Source: Virgibacillus_R byunsanensis (GTDB lineage: Bacteria; Bacillota; Bacilli; Bacillales; Amphibacillaceae). Taken from it: 64,000 bases of DNA. The stretch lies in contig NZ_JBHTKJ010000008.1 in assembly GCF_042675965.1 (NCBI RefSeq), positions 1 to 64,000 of the forward strand, written 5' to 3'. The first letter of the stretch is position 1. Each line of letters starts with the position of its first letter. Of the stretch, positions 25,473-32,632 are shown piece by piece. Below the pieces are notes generated by a model that worked only from the letters and a program-made list of their open reading frames with translations, was not told the origin of the DNA and did not search any database. Made by a program: the position numbers and the translations under genes.

Positions 25473-25501
25473 TAGTATGTGAAAATAACCTAAAAATATT
25501 A
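25473..25501 (-). promoter_or_regulatory. Possible SigG promoter of the gerA relic
   Basis: On the minus strand CATACTA matches the SigG -10 and TAATA 17 bp upstream resembles the -35. It lies 138 bp before the GerAA start. The -35 falls on the end of the R3 right copy, so it may be altered or coincidental. Confidence 0.35.
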
Positions 25502-25582
25502 GAAAATCAGCTTATCACCAAACCTTAATGGCATAAAGCTAAATTGGACTAATGTAGATTTATATGCTTCTTATCTACTAAA
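25497..25582 (-). repeat. R3 repeat, right (inverted) copy
   Basis: The reverse complement begins TTTTAGTAGATAAGAAGCAT and includes GCCATTAAGGTTTGGTGATA. With 25065-25160 it forms an inverted pair around the GerAA fragment and its leader. No ORF lies inside the repeat. Confidence 0.8.
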
Positions 25583-25616
25583 AAAACTACCACAATAAGT
25601 TTTGTGGTAGTTAATA
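25582..25616 (-). terminator. Terminator of the carbonic anhydrase gene
   Basis: On the minus strand AACTACCACAAAA...TTGTGGTAGTT is followed by TTTTTTAG. Confidence 0.8.
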
Positions 25617-25624
25617 TTGCAATT

Positions 25625-26179
25625 CTATTTACCTTTGGTTACGACATCAACTTTCCCTGTTCCTGGATCAATCACTAAACCATGAACTTTCACCTCTGGT
25701 GGAAGGAGTGGGTGATTACGAATAATTGAAACACTTTGTTGCACGGATTCTTCGACAGTATCAAATCCGTGAAATTCGTCCTGAAAGTTAATACCCGCAT
25801 TCTCTAATGTTTGTAGTGTTTCTTTTTTAATGCCTTTTTCAGCCATTTTTCCGATTAAATGCTTAGGGTCAACATGTGACATTCCACAGTCATGATGACC
25901 GATTACAGTTACTTCTTCTGCCTGTAGCTCATAGACAGCTACTAAAATACTTTTCATAATGCTATCAAATGGTTTTCGGATGATAGCCCCTGCGTTTTTC
26001 AGCATCTTAACATCGCCATTTTGAATATTAAGTGACCTAGGCAGCAACTCAACTAAACGTGATTCCATACATGTAAATATAACCATGCGTTTGTTTGGAA
26101 TACTATTTGTTTTGTAAGCTTCATAATTTTTCCCTTCAACAAATTGCTTGTTATACGCTAACATTTCTTCAAGGTACAT
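25625..26179 (-). CDS. Beta-carbonic anhydrase (YtiB-like)
   Basis: A 184-residue beta-class carbonic anhydrase-like protein for CO2/bicarbonate interconversion in the cytoplasm. Zinc ligands are C37 (in TCMESR), H95 and C98 (GHHDCGM). KNAGAIIRKP and the length match B. subtilis YtiB-type proteins. The usual CxDxR dyad reads C-M-E39-S-R41, so the conserved Asp is Glu; whether this changes activity or pH behaviour is unknown. The ATG at 26179 has a GGAG-like site (AAGGAGTTG). It is monocistronic, convergent towards the gerA relic and divergent from the zinc-ribbon gene. Confidence 0.88.
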   Translation of the reverse strand: MYLEEMLAYNKQFVEGKNYEAYKTNSIPNKRMVIFTCMESRLVELLPRSLNIQNGDVKMLKNAGAIIRKPFDSIMKSILVAVYELQAEEVTVIGHHDCGMSHVDPKHLIGKMAEKGIKKETLQTLENAGINFQDEFHGFDTVEESVQQSVSIIRNHPLLPPEVKVHGLVIDPGTGKVDVVTKGK

Positions 26180-26242
26180 GTAATCAACTCCTTACGTAAA
26201 ATATAGCAGTTTTAAAATAAATCTGCACCTGTTAGCTAAAAA

Positions 26243-26282
26243 AACATATTAATGGGTGATAAGAATCACCTGTTAATATGTT
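26243..26282. other. Long near-perfect palindrome in a divergent promoter region
   Basis: AACATATTAATGGGTGAT and ATCACCTGTTAATATGTT flank AAGA: 18-nt arms with two mismatched positions. It lies between the divergent carbonic anhydrase and zinc-ribbon genes, 64 bp and 93 bp from the starts. It lacks a T run, so an operator or a cruciform is more likely than a terminator. Confidence 0.5.
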
Positions 26283-26374
26283 AAAACATGTCTATAGACT
26301 CATTTTTTAGAAAATTCATTGTTGTATTTTATCGAATCATGTATGATTAATAAAAAACAAAGGGTGTGATTTAA

Positions 26375-26608
26375 ATGGGAGAAATAGTCCGTTATTGTAG
26401 ACTATGTGAGAAACAAATGGAATCTAGCCCGTTTATGATGTGTACAACGTGTCTTGTGGAAAGTGATAGAGTCCGCAACTATGTTATAAAACACCCACAA
26501 GTTTCCCTTGAAGAGATTTCTTTATCTACAAATGTACCCTATGAAAAAGTAGAAAATATGATTAAATTAAATAAAAGAGTGACACGACAACAAATTAAAC
26601 TATCCTAG
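26375..26608 (+). CDS. Small zinc-ribbon / helix-turn-helix protein (YvyF-like)
   Basis: A 77-residue protein. The N-terminal zinc ribbon CRLCEKQMESSPFMMCTTCL has two CxxC pairs (C9, C12 and C24, C27). It is followed by a helical segment VIKHPQVSLEEISLSTNVPY EKVENMIK resembling the HTH of flagellar-region protein YvyF/TIGR03826. The likely role is regulation or a protein adaptor. A GGGTGTG-type site precedes the ATG. It is monocistronic with its own terminator and no flagellar genes nearby, so the YvyF link is only by similarity of form. Confidence 0.6.
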   Translation: MGEIVRYCRLCEKQMESSPFMMCTTCLVESDRVRNYVIKHPQVSLEEISLSTNVPYEKVENMIKLNKRVTRQQIKLS

Positions 26609-26622
26609 AGAACCACTAGGAG

Positions 26623-26657
26623 GGAGAATAACTCTTTATTGAGTTATTCTCTTTTTA
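26623..26657 (+). terminator. Terminator after the zinc-ribbon gene
   Basis: AGAATAACTC...GAGTTATTCT stem followed by CTTTTT. Confidence 0.85.
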
Positions 26658-26699
26658 GGTAGTAAGGAAAGTTTAGAGCGAAAGTTATGTATATTTATC

Positions 26700-26825
26700 T
26701 ACAGAACCTGCCACGCCCTAGCTCCAGCGCCTAGACACTCGGGCATAAGCAGTTTAGCTCTGTGTGGAAAGGACACATCACACTACGCGATCTGCTTATG
26801 CTTTTGTACGTTTTATAAACGAGCA
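26700..26825 (+). repeat. Modular intergenic repeat R1, short variant
   Basis: It contains TAGCTCCAGCGCC, ACTCGGGCATAAGC and ATCTGCTTATGC, modules shared with 62160-62310 and 59150-59230. The paired GCATAAGC/GCTTATGC parts allow a long hairpin. No gene. Confidence 0.7.
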
Positions 26826-26895
26826 AACCGCTTAACCGATAATGAACAAGCAATTAGTCATGCGACCATCTTTCAGGTAGGAACAGATAACTATT

Positions 26896-27583
26896 TTGTT
26901 AATGAGCAAGTTTCGTTACAAGGAAAACGTGTTGTTGAGGACAATAATACCGTTTAATTTGGTTACCGTATTCCGGAACCTGGCATTCGTTGGATTTATT
27001 TGGTACTTCGGATCATTTTCACTAGAACCCAGCAGTATTATATCGATTGGAATGCTTTATGCGTTTGTCGACTATTTAACACGTTTATTTGAACCTGTCA
27101 CAGACATTGTCAATCAATTGCCATTAATTGAGAAAGCACGCGTTGCGGGAAGCCGTGTATTTGAGTTAATGGATCATGATGGAGAGCAAGTCAATGCTTA
27201 ATCGCTTTATTGAGAAATTGCCTAATGGATACGATGAAAAAGTCACAGAAGGTGGCAGCACATTTTCACTAGGTGAACGCCAACTAATATCGTTTGCCCG
27301 TGCCCTTGCATTTGATCCTGCTATTCTTATTTTAGACGAAGCAACAGCTAATATTGATATAGAAAGAATTATACAACGTGCTTTAGATGTACTGAAAAAA
27401 GGGCGAACGACACTTGTAATCGCACACCGCTTATCAACTATTCAGCAAGCTGATACAATTTTCGTGCTAGATCATGGTAAAATAAAAGAACAAGGGAATC
27501 ATGAACAGCTTATAGACGAAAAAGGCCTTTATTTTCAAATGTATCAGATGCAAAAGGGTAGCATAAAAAAAGCAGCAGTTTAA
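26896..27583 (+). pseudogene. Broken ABC exporter (heterodimeric multidrug type)
   Basis: Two frames remain. 26896-27201 encodes the end of an exporter transmembrane domain (LVTVFRNLAFVGFIWYFGSF, DYLTRLFEPVTDIVNQLPLI, linker FELMDHDGEQ). 27176-27583 encodes the back half of the nucleotide-binding domain with signature TFSLGERQLISFARAL, Walker B AILILDEATANID and switch H in IAHRLSTIQQAD. The N-terminal TM segments, Walker A and Q-loop (about 130 residues between the parts) are deleted, and the junction near 27190 is frameshifted. The product cannot bind ATP. The remnants resemble YheH/BmrC-type subunits. Upstream frames from 26840 are also open in short pieces but not recognisable. Confidence 0.85.
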
Positions 27584-27604
27584 TAGGAATTTGCGGGGTG
27601 TCAT

Positions 27605-28423
27605 ATGGATAAAAAAGAACAAAAGAATGATGATATAATTGATGATGATCTATATGAGGAACTAGATGAGGAAGAGATGCGTGACCTAGTACACCAAGGT
27701 CGTCAACAGGTATTAGATCGTGCTAAAGAGGAACGTGAGCCTAAACCAAAACGTCCGTTTCCTAAGTGGGCATTTTGGCTCATTGCGTTTGCGATGGTCT
27801 TTAATATAGTTGCGTTGTTACCACAAACATTCTCCATTCCTGCAATTGATTTTTTGATAACATCAGCTAAATTATCTACTCAAGATGATATAAAAGCTTA
27901 TAAAAAATCAGTAGTAGTAGTTGAAACAGAAGATGGCAGAGGAACTGGTTTTTCCATTTCGAGTGATGGAACCATATTGACCAATCACCATGTAATAGAA
28001 GGAGAAGATACGGTAACAGTAGCCTTTCCAGATAATGGACTATTCTCAGCAGATGTAGTTGAAACGCATCCGTCTGTTGATTTGGCAGTTTTAGAAGTAG
28101 AGGAGGAAGGTTTACCTTATTTAGATTTAGCGGAACAAACTACCTTTGAACAGGGTGAGCCGATTAACTTTATTGGAAATCCCCTCCGATTTAATGGAAT
28201 TGCAAATGAAGGAACGATTATTGATTATACACAACTAGATAGTTGGGATGAACATGTACTCATGATTAAAGCACCTGTATATCGAGGTAATAGTGGTAGC
28301 CCTATTATAAATCAGGACGGTAAGGTTATTGGGGTAGTTTTTGCCACATTAAATCATGATTCAGAAGGAAAAGTAGGTTTATTTGTACCAATAGATTATT
28401 ATTATAACTATTTTAATCAGTGA
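27605..28423 (+). CDS. Membrane-anchored trypsin-like serine protease (HtrA-type, no PDZ)
   Basis: A 272-residue S1C-family protease. A charged cytoplasmic N-terminus (1-52, very acidic then basic) precedes one membrane helix (54-72), followed by an extracytoplasmic protease domain with H129 (TNHHV), D159 (HPSVDLAVL) and S230 (YRGNSGSP). HtrA enzymes usually add a C-terminal PDZ domain; this one ends after the protease fold. It is expected to degrade or check misfolded exported proteins. GGGGTGTC provides the ribosome site. It follows the broken exporter by 21 nt and ends with a small terminator. Which substrate it acts on cannot be inferred. Confidence 0.88.
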   Translation: MDKKEQKNDDIIDDDLYEELDEEEMRDLVHQGRQQVLDRAKEEREPKPKRPFPKWAFWLIAFAMVFNIVALLPQTFSIPAIDFLITSAKLSTQDDIKAYKKSVVVVETEDGRGTGFSISSDGTILTNHHVIEGEDTVTVAFPDNGLFSADVVETHPSVDLAVLEVEEEGLPYLDLAEQTTFEQGEPINFIGNPLRFNGIANEGTIIDYTQLDSWDEHVLMIKAPVYRGNSGSPIINQDGKVIGVVFATLNHDSEGKVGLFVPIDYYYNYFNQ

Positions 28424-28449
28424 GATAGCGCGTGCTGTCTCATTTATTT
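28421..28449 (+). terminator. Terminator of the protease gene
   Basis: GAGATAGC-GCGT-GCTGTCTC stem with ATTTATTTG after it. Confidence 0.65.
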
Positions 28450-28602
28450 GTAAATTCTATGATACATTTTAGGATTTTTGTCGATATATAAAATAAAAAG
28501 TAATTAATATTTAAAGAAACTGTAATTATTTTGATGTGGCAACACTTGTTTCAGTGCGTTATTATAATATTGTTGATAGAAAACTAAACAATTGTAACGT
28601 TA

Positions 28603-29205
28603 AAATAAAAGGCTATTTTCGCACGCATAGTTGCTTTTTCACTTTCATACTTGATATAAACTGCGACGTAACTTGATGTGACGGTTAACCTAACGCTACG
28701 GAAATACACTTCGCTTTCCGTGGGCGGCTGATGAGCCTCCTCGAGCTAACGCTCTGCGGGGTCTCAACTAGGCCTCTGCTCCCACAGGAGTCTACGTGTA
28801 TTTCCTCCGCTGTTATTTCCGTTACTGTCGTGGGACTGTATCTGTATTGATAAAACACCTTACCAGTTTGGGTGAGCGGAGGGCGGTGACTCCTTGAAAA
28901 TATAAACCAATTTTCTGCGTGCGATGTAACGCTGTCGAAGCTCTCCTTGTCCTGCGGGAACAGCACGTGTCCGAAGACCCCGCTTAGATGCGCCTGCGTC
29001 TTCTAGTAACGCTTCGAAGTATGCTTCCTCAGCGCAAGGGAACGAAGAAGATGATTCAAGTGGTACCTGGCTGAGGCCGTGCCCGCGGAAAGCATCCGTC
29101 CGTAGCGATCCCGGACGGCGGCAATAGAAGTAAGCCTAAAGTTACGTCGCAGTCTATATCTATTGTGACAAAAACAACAATCTTTTAGAAAATAGCCAAA
29201 TAAAA
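28603..29205 (+). mobile_element. MITE family R2, full copy 1 (with flanking 8-bp duplication)
   Basis: The 587-bp element (28611-29197) has GGCTATTTT at the left and AAAATAGCC at the right. Inner inverted ends ATATAAACTGCGACGTAACT match AGTTACGTCGCAGTCTATAT. AAATAAAA directly flanks both sides (28603-28610, 29198-29205), probably a target duplication. The interior is GC-rich with no credible ORF or transposase. The copy at 51541-52123 is colinear with it; 53129-53228 is a fragment. It occupies most of the gap between the protease gene and sigI. The remaining 28450-28602 shows no gene. Confidence 0.85.
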
Positions 29206-29262
29206 ATAAGAGACGGTGATTTCGTCATGACTTATAATATATATGTAGTAAACTTAAAACTC

Positions 29263-29291
29263 ACACCCAAAAAGAACTTTTTAAAAACGAA
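29263..29291 (+). promoter_or_regulatory. Possible SigI autoregulatory promoter
   Basis: ACACCC followed by an A-tract, and CGAA 19 bp further, resemble the SigI -35 (ACCCCC) and -10 (CGAA) elements. It is 28 bp upstream of sigI. A SigA-like TATAAT is also present at 29232. Confidence 0.5.
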
Positions 29292-29318
29292 CTTTATAGT
29301 GGCTGGAGGTGTTAGAGA

Positions 29319-30047
29319 TTGATGATCAGTCAGTCACTAAAAGACACTTCCCTTGAAGAAATGATTGCAGCTGTTCAACAAGGAGATCACGTTGTACAGA
29401 ACTATCTTTTAAAGACGTATCAGCCATTTATTGCCAAGTGTGTGTCCGAGGTATGCAAACGTTATATAAATCCAAAAACAGACGATGAATTTAGTATTGG
29501 ATTGTCTGCATTTAATGAAGCAATGCTAACCTATTCACCTGACAAAGGAAGTTCATTTCTATCTTTTGCCAAGCTTGTTGTGAAGCGGAAAGTTATCGAC
29601 TACATTAGATTCATGCAAAAATACCCAGTCGCTGTTTCATTTGATGAGACCTATGATGAGGAACGAATGGAGAATCCTACTGAGGTAGTTGCGGCTAATG
29701 AGATTTACCAACAGGAACAAGATACGTGGCACCGCAGAGATGAAATTATGGATTTTAAAGAAAAATTACGTTTGTATAAATTAACGTTGCCTGAATTAAC
29801 AGAAGTATCTCCAAAACATAAAGATGCACGAGAGTCTGCTATTCATACGGCCAGAATTCTGTTTAATGATGAACAACTAAGAGAAATTGTGCTAAGGAAG
29901 AGAAAACTTCCCATTAAAGAGTTAGTCAAAAAAGTAGACGTAAGTAAGAAAACGTTAGAACGGAACAGGAAATTTATCTTGGCGATTTTTGTTATTCTCA
30001 ATGAAGATTATGTTTATCTGAAGGATTATTTGAAGGGGGTGGGTTAG
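29319..30047 (+). CDS. sigI: RNA polymerase sigma factor SigI
   Basis: A 242-residue alternative sigma factor of the SigI group. It lacks region 1. Region 2 contains INPKTDDEFSIGLSAFNEAMLTYSPDKGSSFLSFAKLVVKRKVIDYIR, and the conserved SigI C-terminal domain contains ELPELTEVSPKHKDARESA-like and REIVLRKRKLPIKELVKKVDVSKKTLERNRKFILAIFVIL. In B. subtilis SigI responds to heat and envelope stress and is held by RsgI. GGAGGTG lies 8 nt before TTG 29319 and 11 nt before ATG 29322, so the start is uncertain by one codon. The stop TAG overlaps the GTG of rsgI. Confidence 0.94.
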   Translation: MMISQSLKDTSLEEMIAAVQQGDHVVQNYLLKTYQPFIAKCVSEVCKRYINPKTDDEFSIGLSAFNEAMLTYSPDKGSSFLSFAKLVVKRKVIDYIRFMQKYPVAVSFDETYDEERMENPTEVVAANEIYQQEQDTWHRRDEIMDFKEKLRLYKLTLPELTEVSPKHKDARESAIHTARILFNDEQLREIVLRKRKLPIKELVKKVDVSKKTLERNRKFILAIFVILNEDYVYLKDYLKGVG

Positions 30048-31207
30048 TGAAAAAGGGAATTGTGATGGAACAGCATCGTCGTTATACCGTTATGATGACT
30101 AAAGACGGTGCTTTTCAAAAAGCGAATCCTATTACTGATGCAGAAATAGGTGCGGAAGTTTCTTATGAACCGGTGGATCGTTCAGTATTATTTCTGCCTA
30201 CATGGAAACAGATCAGTGCTCCAATGCGGGTAGTAGCGATGGCTTGTGTATTATTATTATTTGTCATGCCATTTTTGTTCATAAACAACAGTCATACATA
30301 TGCTTATGTAAATATCGATATTAATCCAAGTGTGGAACTCGAAATTGATAAATCATTACATGTCCAATCCATTCAACCACTAAACGATGATGCATCTGAG
30401 ATGATGAACCGGCTAGAAGAATATGAAGGTAAAAATGTAGAACATATTATAACAACAATTATGGAGGAAAGTGAAGGAGCAGGCTTTCTGGAAAATGGTA
30501 AAAATATACTTGTTGGAATAAGCTATGCAAAAGAAAATGCAAACGACGATTCGGTACTTATTAATATAGAGAAGTATCTAGTTGATCATCAGCCAGACTG
30601 GGAAATAGCTACGTTCCAAGTACCGACAAATGTTAGAAAAATGGCCAGACAAGAAAAAAAATCAATGAATGAATTGATGGCAGCTTCTATTTTAGAAAAA
30701 GATGAAGATATAAATGATGAAACATCTAAAGATGAAGAGCCAATGAATGATGAAGATAAAGCAATTATTAATTCTTTTTACGACGATAATCAAAATCATT
30801 CTGAGGCCGAAGATACGATTGAAGATTCAAGCGCAGTTGAAAAGAAGGAACAGTCTTCTTCTGATGAAGATAAAGAACCAGATGATAACCAAGAGACTGT
30901 TCATCCTAGCGAGTTAAAAGGTGAAAATGGTGGGATTAACTCTAATGGGAGAAATAACGGTAATAATGGAAAAGGAAATAAAGCAAGACATTATGATAAC
31001 GATGGTAAAGATAATAAACAGTATAAAGATAATAAGGGAAATATGGAAAGTAAGGAAAACAAAGAGATTAATGGTAATAAGGGAAACAATGGAAATAATG
31101 ACAATAAAAATAACAGCGCCGACAAAAAACACAATAATGGAAAACACAACGCCGATAAAAATCGTAACGATGGAAAAAATAACAATGGTAATGGAAATCG
31201 TAATTAA
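30047..31207 (+). CDS. rsgI: Anti-sigma-I factor RsgI
   Basis: A 386-residue membrane anti-sigma factor. The cytoplasmic N-terminal domain (1-60; GIVMEQHRRYTVMMTKDGAF) binds SigI. One TM helix lies at about 63-83. The conserved periplasmic segment just after it (AYVNIDINPSVELEIDKSLHVQSIQPLNDDA) is the region of the self-cleavage site used in signalling (N-P). The outer part ends in an acidic stretch and then about 90 residues made almost wholly of Asn, Gly, Lys and Asp. The GTG start overlaps the sigI stop. No carbohydrate-binding domain is attached, so it resembles the B. subtilis rather than the clostridial cellulosomal form. Confidence 0.92.
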   Translation: MKKGIVMEQHRRYTVMMTKDGAFQKANPITDAEIGAEVSYEPVDRSVLFLPTWKQISAPMRVVAMACVLLLFVMPFLFINNSHTYAYVNIDINPSVELEIDKSLHVQSIQPLNDDASEMMNRLEEYEGKNVEHIITTIMEESEGAGFLENGKNILVGISYAKENANDDSVLINIEKYLVDHQPDWEIATFQVPTNVRKMARQEKKSMNELMAASILEKDEDINDETSKDEEPMNDEDKAIINSFYDDNQNHSEAEDTIEDSSAVEKKEQSSSDEDKEPDDNQETVHPSELKGENGGINSNGRNNGNNGKGNKARHYDNDGKDNKQYKDNKGNMESKENKEINGNKGNNGNNDNKNNSADKKHNNGKHNADKNRNDGKNNNGNGNRN

Positions 31208-31267
31208 ATGCGTCAGCATGAAGAAGCTCACCAGTAGCCTAAGGTGCGCGAAATGTATTTCCAGAGC

Positions 31268-31300
31268 GGTAAGTTATGTCGTAGTTTACATCAACTATGA
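31268..31300 (+). repeat. Degenerate end of a MITE R2 element
   Basis: GTAAGTTATGTCGTAGTTTA followed by CATCAACTATGA resembles the right end of the 51541-52123 copy with several transitions. No second end was found; probably an old relic. Confidence 0.4.
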
Positions 31301-31327
31301 AGAAAAAGTAATAATGCGTGTAAAAAC

Positions 31328-31362
31328 AAAGGGATACACCAACAGGTGTATCCCTTTTGTTA
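31328..31362. terminator. Bidirectional terminator between rsgI and yhdB
   Basis: AAAGGGATACACC-AACA-GGTGTATCCCTTTT is nearly perfect, with A-rich and T-rich sides. It serves the convergent rsgI and yhdB genes. Confidence 0.85.
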
Positions 31363-31596
31363 TACTTCCATTGCAACAGCTGGAAGGTGTTTCATGGCAT
31401 GGTCAATATAGTAAAGAAGGTTATCGTGACATTCGAATATCTTTGCTTGGTCAAGTGAGTAATGATAAGCGTGTAAAAAGTTTTGAATTTTTTTGGATAA
31501 CACGTCATCATTTGTTCGAACCATTAACACAAGTAAGTCGTCCCACTGTCCCCATAACGTGAAATATAACGCTTTGTCGTAATCTGGAATATCCAT
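31360..31596 (-). CDS. yhdB: YhdB family protein
   Basis: A 78-residue conserved bacillar protein of unknown function. It contains DIPDYDKALYFTLWGQWDDL and VLMVRTNDDVLSKKIQNFLHAY, strongly resembling B. subtilis YhdB (about 80 aa). It has no membrane segment and no recognised catalytic motif. A GGAGGGGA site lies before the ATG at 31596. It is monocistronic, convergent with rsgI and divergent from the sporulation lipoprotein gene. Confidence 0.8.
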   Translation of the reverse strand: MDIPDYDKALYFTLWGQWDDLLVLMVRTNDDVLSKKIQNFLHAYHYSLDQAKIFECHDNLLYYIDHAMKHLPAVAMEV

Positions 31597-31702
31597 TTAT
31601 TCCCCTCCTTAAATAAAGGGTCATTTTAAGTTTCCCCACTTTATATATATATTTTCTGAAACATAAATGGTGTGAATGTCAAAAAAAGGTTTATGTGATG
31701 AT

Positions 31703-31732
31703 TTGAATAAAAATAAGCGACGGTAACATACT
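31703..31732 (+). promoter_or_regulatory. SigG promoter of the YhcN/YlaJ-type gene
   Basis: TGAATA (-35) and CATACTA (-10), 17 bp apart, fit the forespore SigG consensus exactly. It is 32 bp upstream of the start codon. Confidence 0.85.
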
Positions 31733-31764
31733 AAAATCAAAATAATGAGGAGGATTAAAATATA

Positions 31765-32481
31765 ATGAAATGGAAATATCTTAGTATCGTAACCGTAGCT
31801 GCAATAACTTTGATTGGATGCCAAGCAGGAGATGAAGAAGGACAGAATGGAAATAACACTGACAATGTGGAACAAACAAGATATAATACAAACACCGATG
31901 ATACAAACAGAAACGATAATAACGCAGATGACATGAGAAACAATGATTTTACAATGGATCGAGATAATGAAACAGGTAACCGTAATAACATGAACAATAA
32001 TAATAACAACAATAATAATGATAACGAAACTCGGCAGAACAGGTATGATGTTGCAGATGAAGCTGCAGAGCGTATAACAGACAGAGTTAATGGTATTGAC
32101 CAAGCATATGTATTAACTACAGATGAAAATGCTTATGTTGCCGCTGTTTTAGACACTAACAACAATAATAATGGAACTAACAACAATGGCACTAACGGTA
32201 TGACCGGAAACAATAATAACAACAATAACAATAACAATAATACGAATAACATTACGAATGGTAATGAGGGTAACGAGTTAACAGATGAAGTTAAAGAAGA
32301 GATTGCTGATATTGTAAAATCTGTTGATGCAGATATCGATAATGTTTATGTTTCCACCAACCCAGATTTTGTTGATCTAACAAATAACTACGTAGATGAT
32401 ACAAATAATGGTGAGCCGATTGAAGGATTTTTTGATCAAATGGGGAATATGATTGAACGACTATTCCCACAAAATAGGTAA
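31765..32481 (+). CDS. YhcN/YlaJ family sporulation lipoprotein
   Basis: A 238-residue spore lipoprotein. The signal peptide ends in lipobox LIGC (Cys19). A long Asn/Asp-rich low-complexity tract is followed by the YhcN/YlaJ fold in two parts (VADEAAERITDRVNGIDQAYVLTTDENAYVAAVLD; then LTDEVKEEIADIVKSVDADIDNVYVSTNPDF), which a second poly-Asn tract separates. The usual family length is about 190-210, so the inserted Asn tracts account for the extra size. A consensus SigG promoter and AGGAGGA site support forespore expression. Members affect spore outgrowth and germination; which role applies here is unknown. Confidence 0.9.
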   Translation: MKWKYLSIVTVAAITLIGCQAGDEEGQNGNNTDNVEQTRYNTNTDDTNRNDNNADDMRNNDFTMDRDNETGNRNNMNNNNNNNNNDNETRQNRYDVADEAAERITDRVNGIDQAYVLTTDENAYVAAVLDTNNNNNGTNNNGTNGMTGNNNNNNNNNNNTNNITNGNEGNELTDEVKEEIADIVKSVDADIDNVYVSTNPDFVDLTNNYVDDTNNGEPIEGFFDQMGNMIERLFPQNR

Positions 32482-32492
32482 CTATTACTATC

Positions 32493-32538
32493 AATAAAAC
32501 GAGTAACTCATGTCCCTGAGTGCTCGTTTATTTTTTTG
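32493..32538 (+). terminator. Terminator of the sporulation lipoprotein gene
   Basis: AAACGAGTAACTCA...TGAGTGCTCGTTT stem followed by ATTTTTTT. Confidence 0.85.
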
Positions 32539-32583
32539 TAAAAATGTGCAACATATGATATACTTCATCATATAATTCATAGT

Positions 32584-32606
32584 AATCATAGTAAAAAACT
32601 ATGATT
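32584..32606. promoter_or_regulatory. Perfect inverted repeat upstream of yrrT-luxS operon
   Basis: AATCATAGT-AAAAA-ACTATGATT, with 9-bp arms, lies 27 bp before the yrrT start and just downstream of TATAAT at 32568. Its position over the start region suits a repressor. The B. subtilis counterpart operon is repressed by CymR, but this sequence does not clearly match the CymR site. No SAM riboswitch was seen. Confidence 0.45.
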
Positions 32607-32632
32607 TAATAAACGGCATGGAGTTGACTTAA

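Noticed and set aside
26840..26955. Stalk/copper-amine-oxidase-like fragment before the broken exporter
   Set aside because: A short open stretch hints at it, but it is too brief and overlaps the exporter fragment; not supportable.
31621..32103. 160-codon minus-strand frame
   Set aside because: It is the antisense of the Asn-rich lipoprotein (AAT/AAC read as Ile/Val) and has no start signals.
32537..32632. SAM riboswitch (S-box) before yrrT
   Set aside because: The conserved S-box parts and a leader terminator are absent; the leader is too short.
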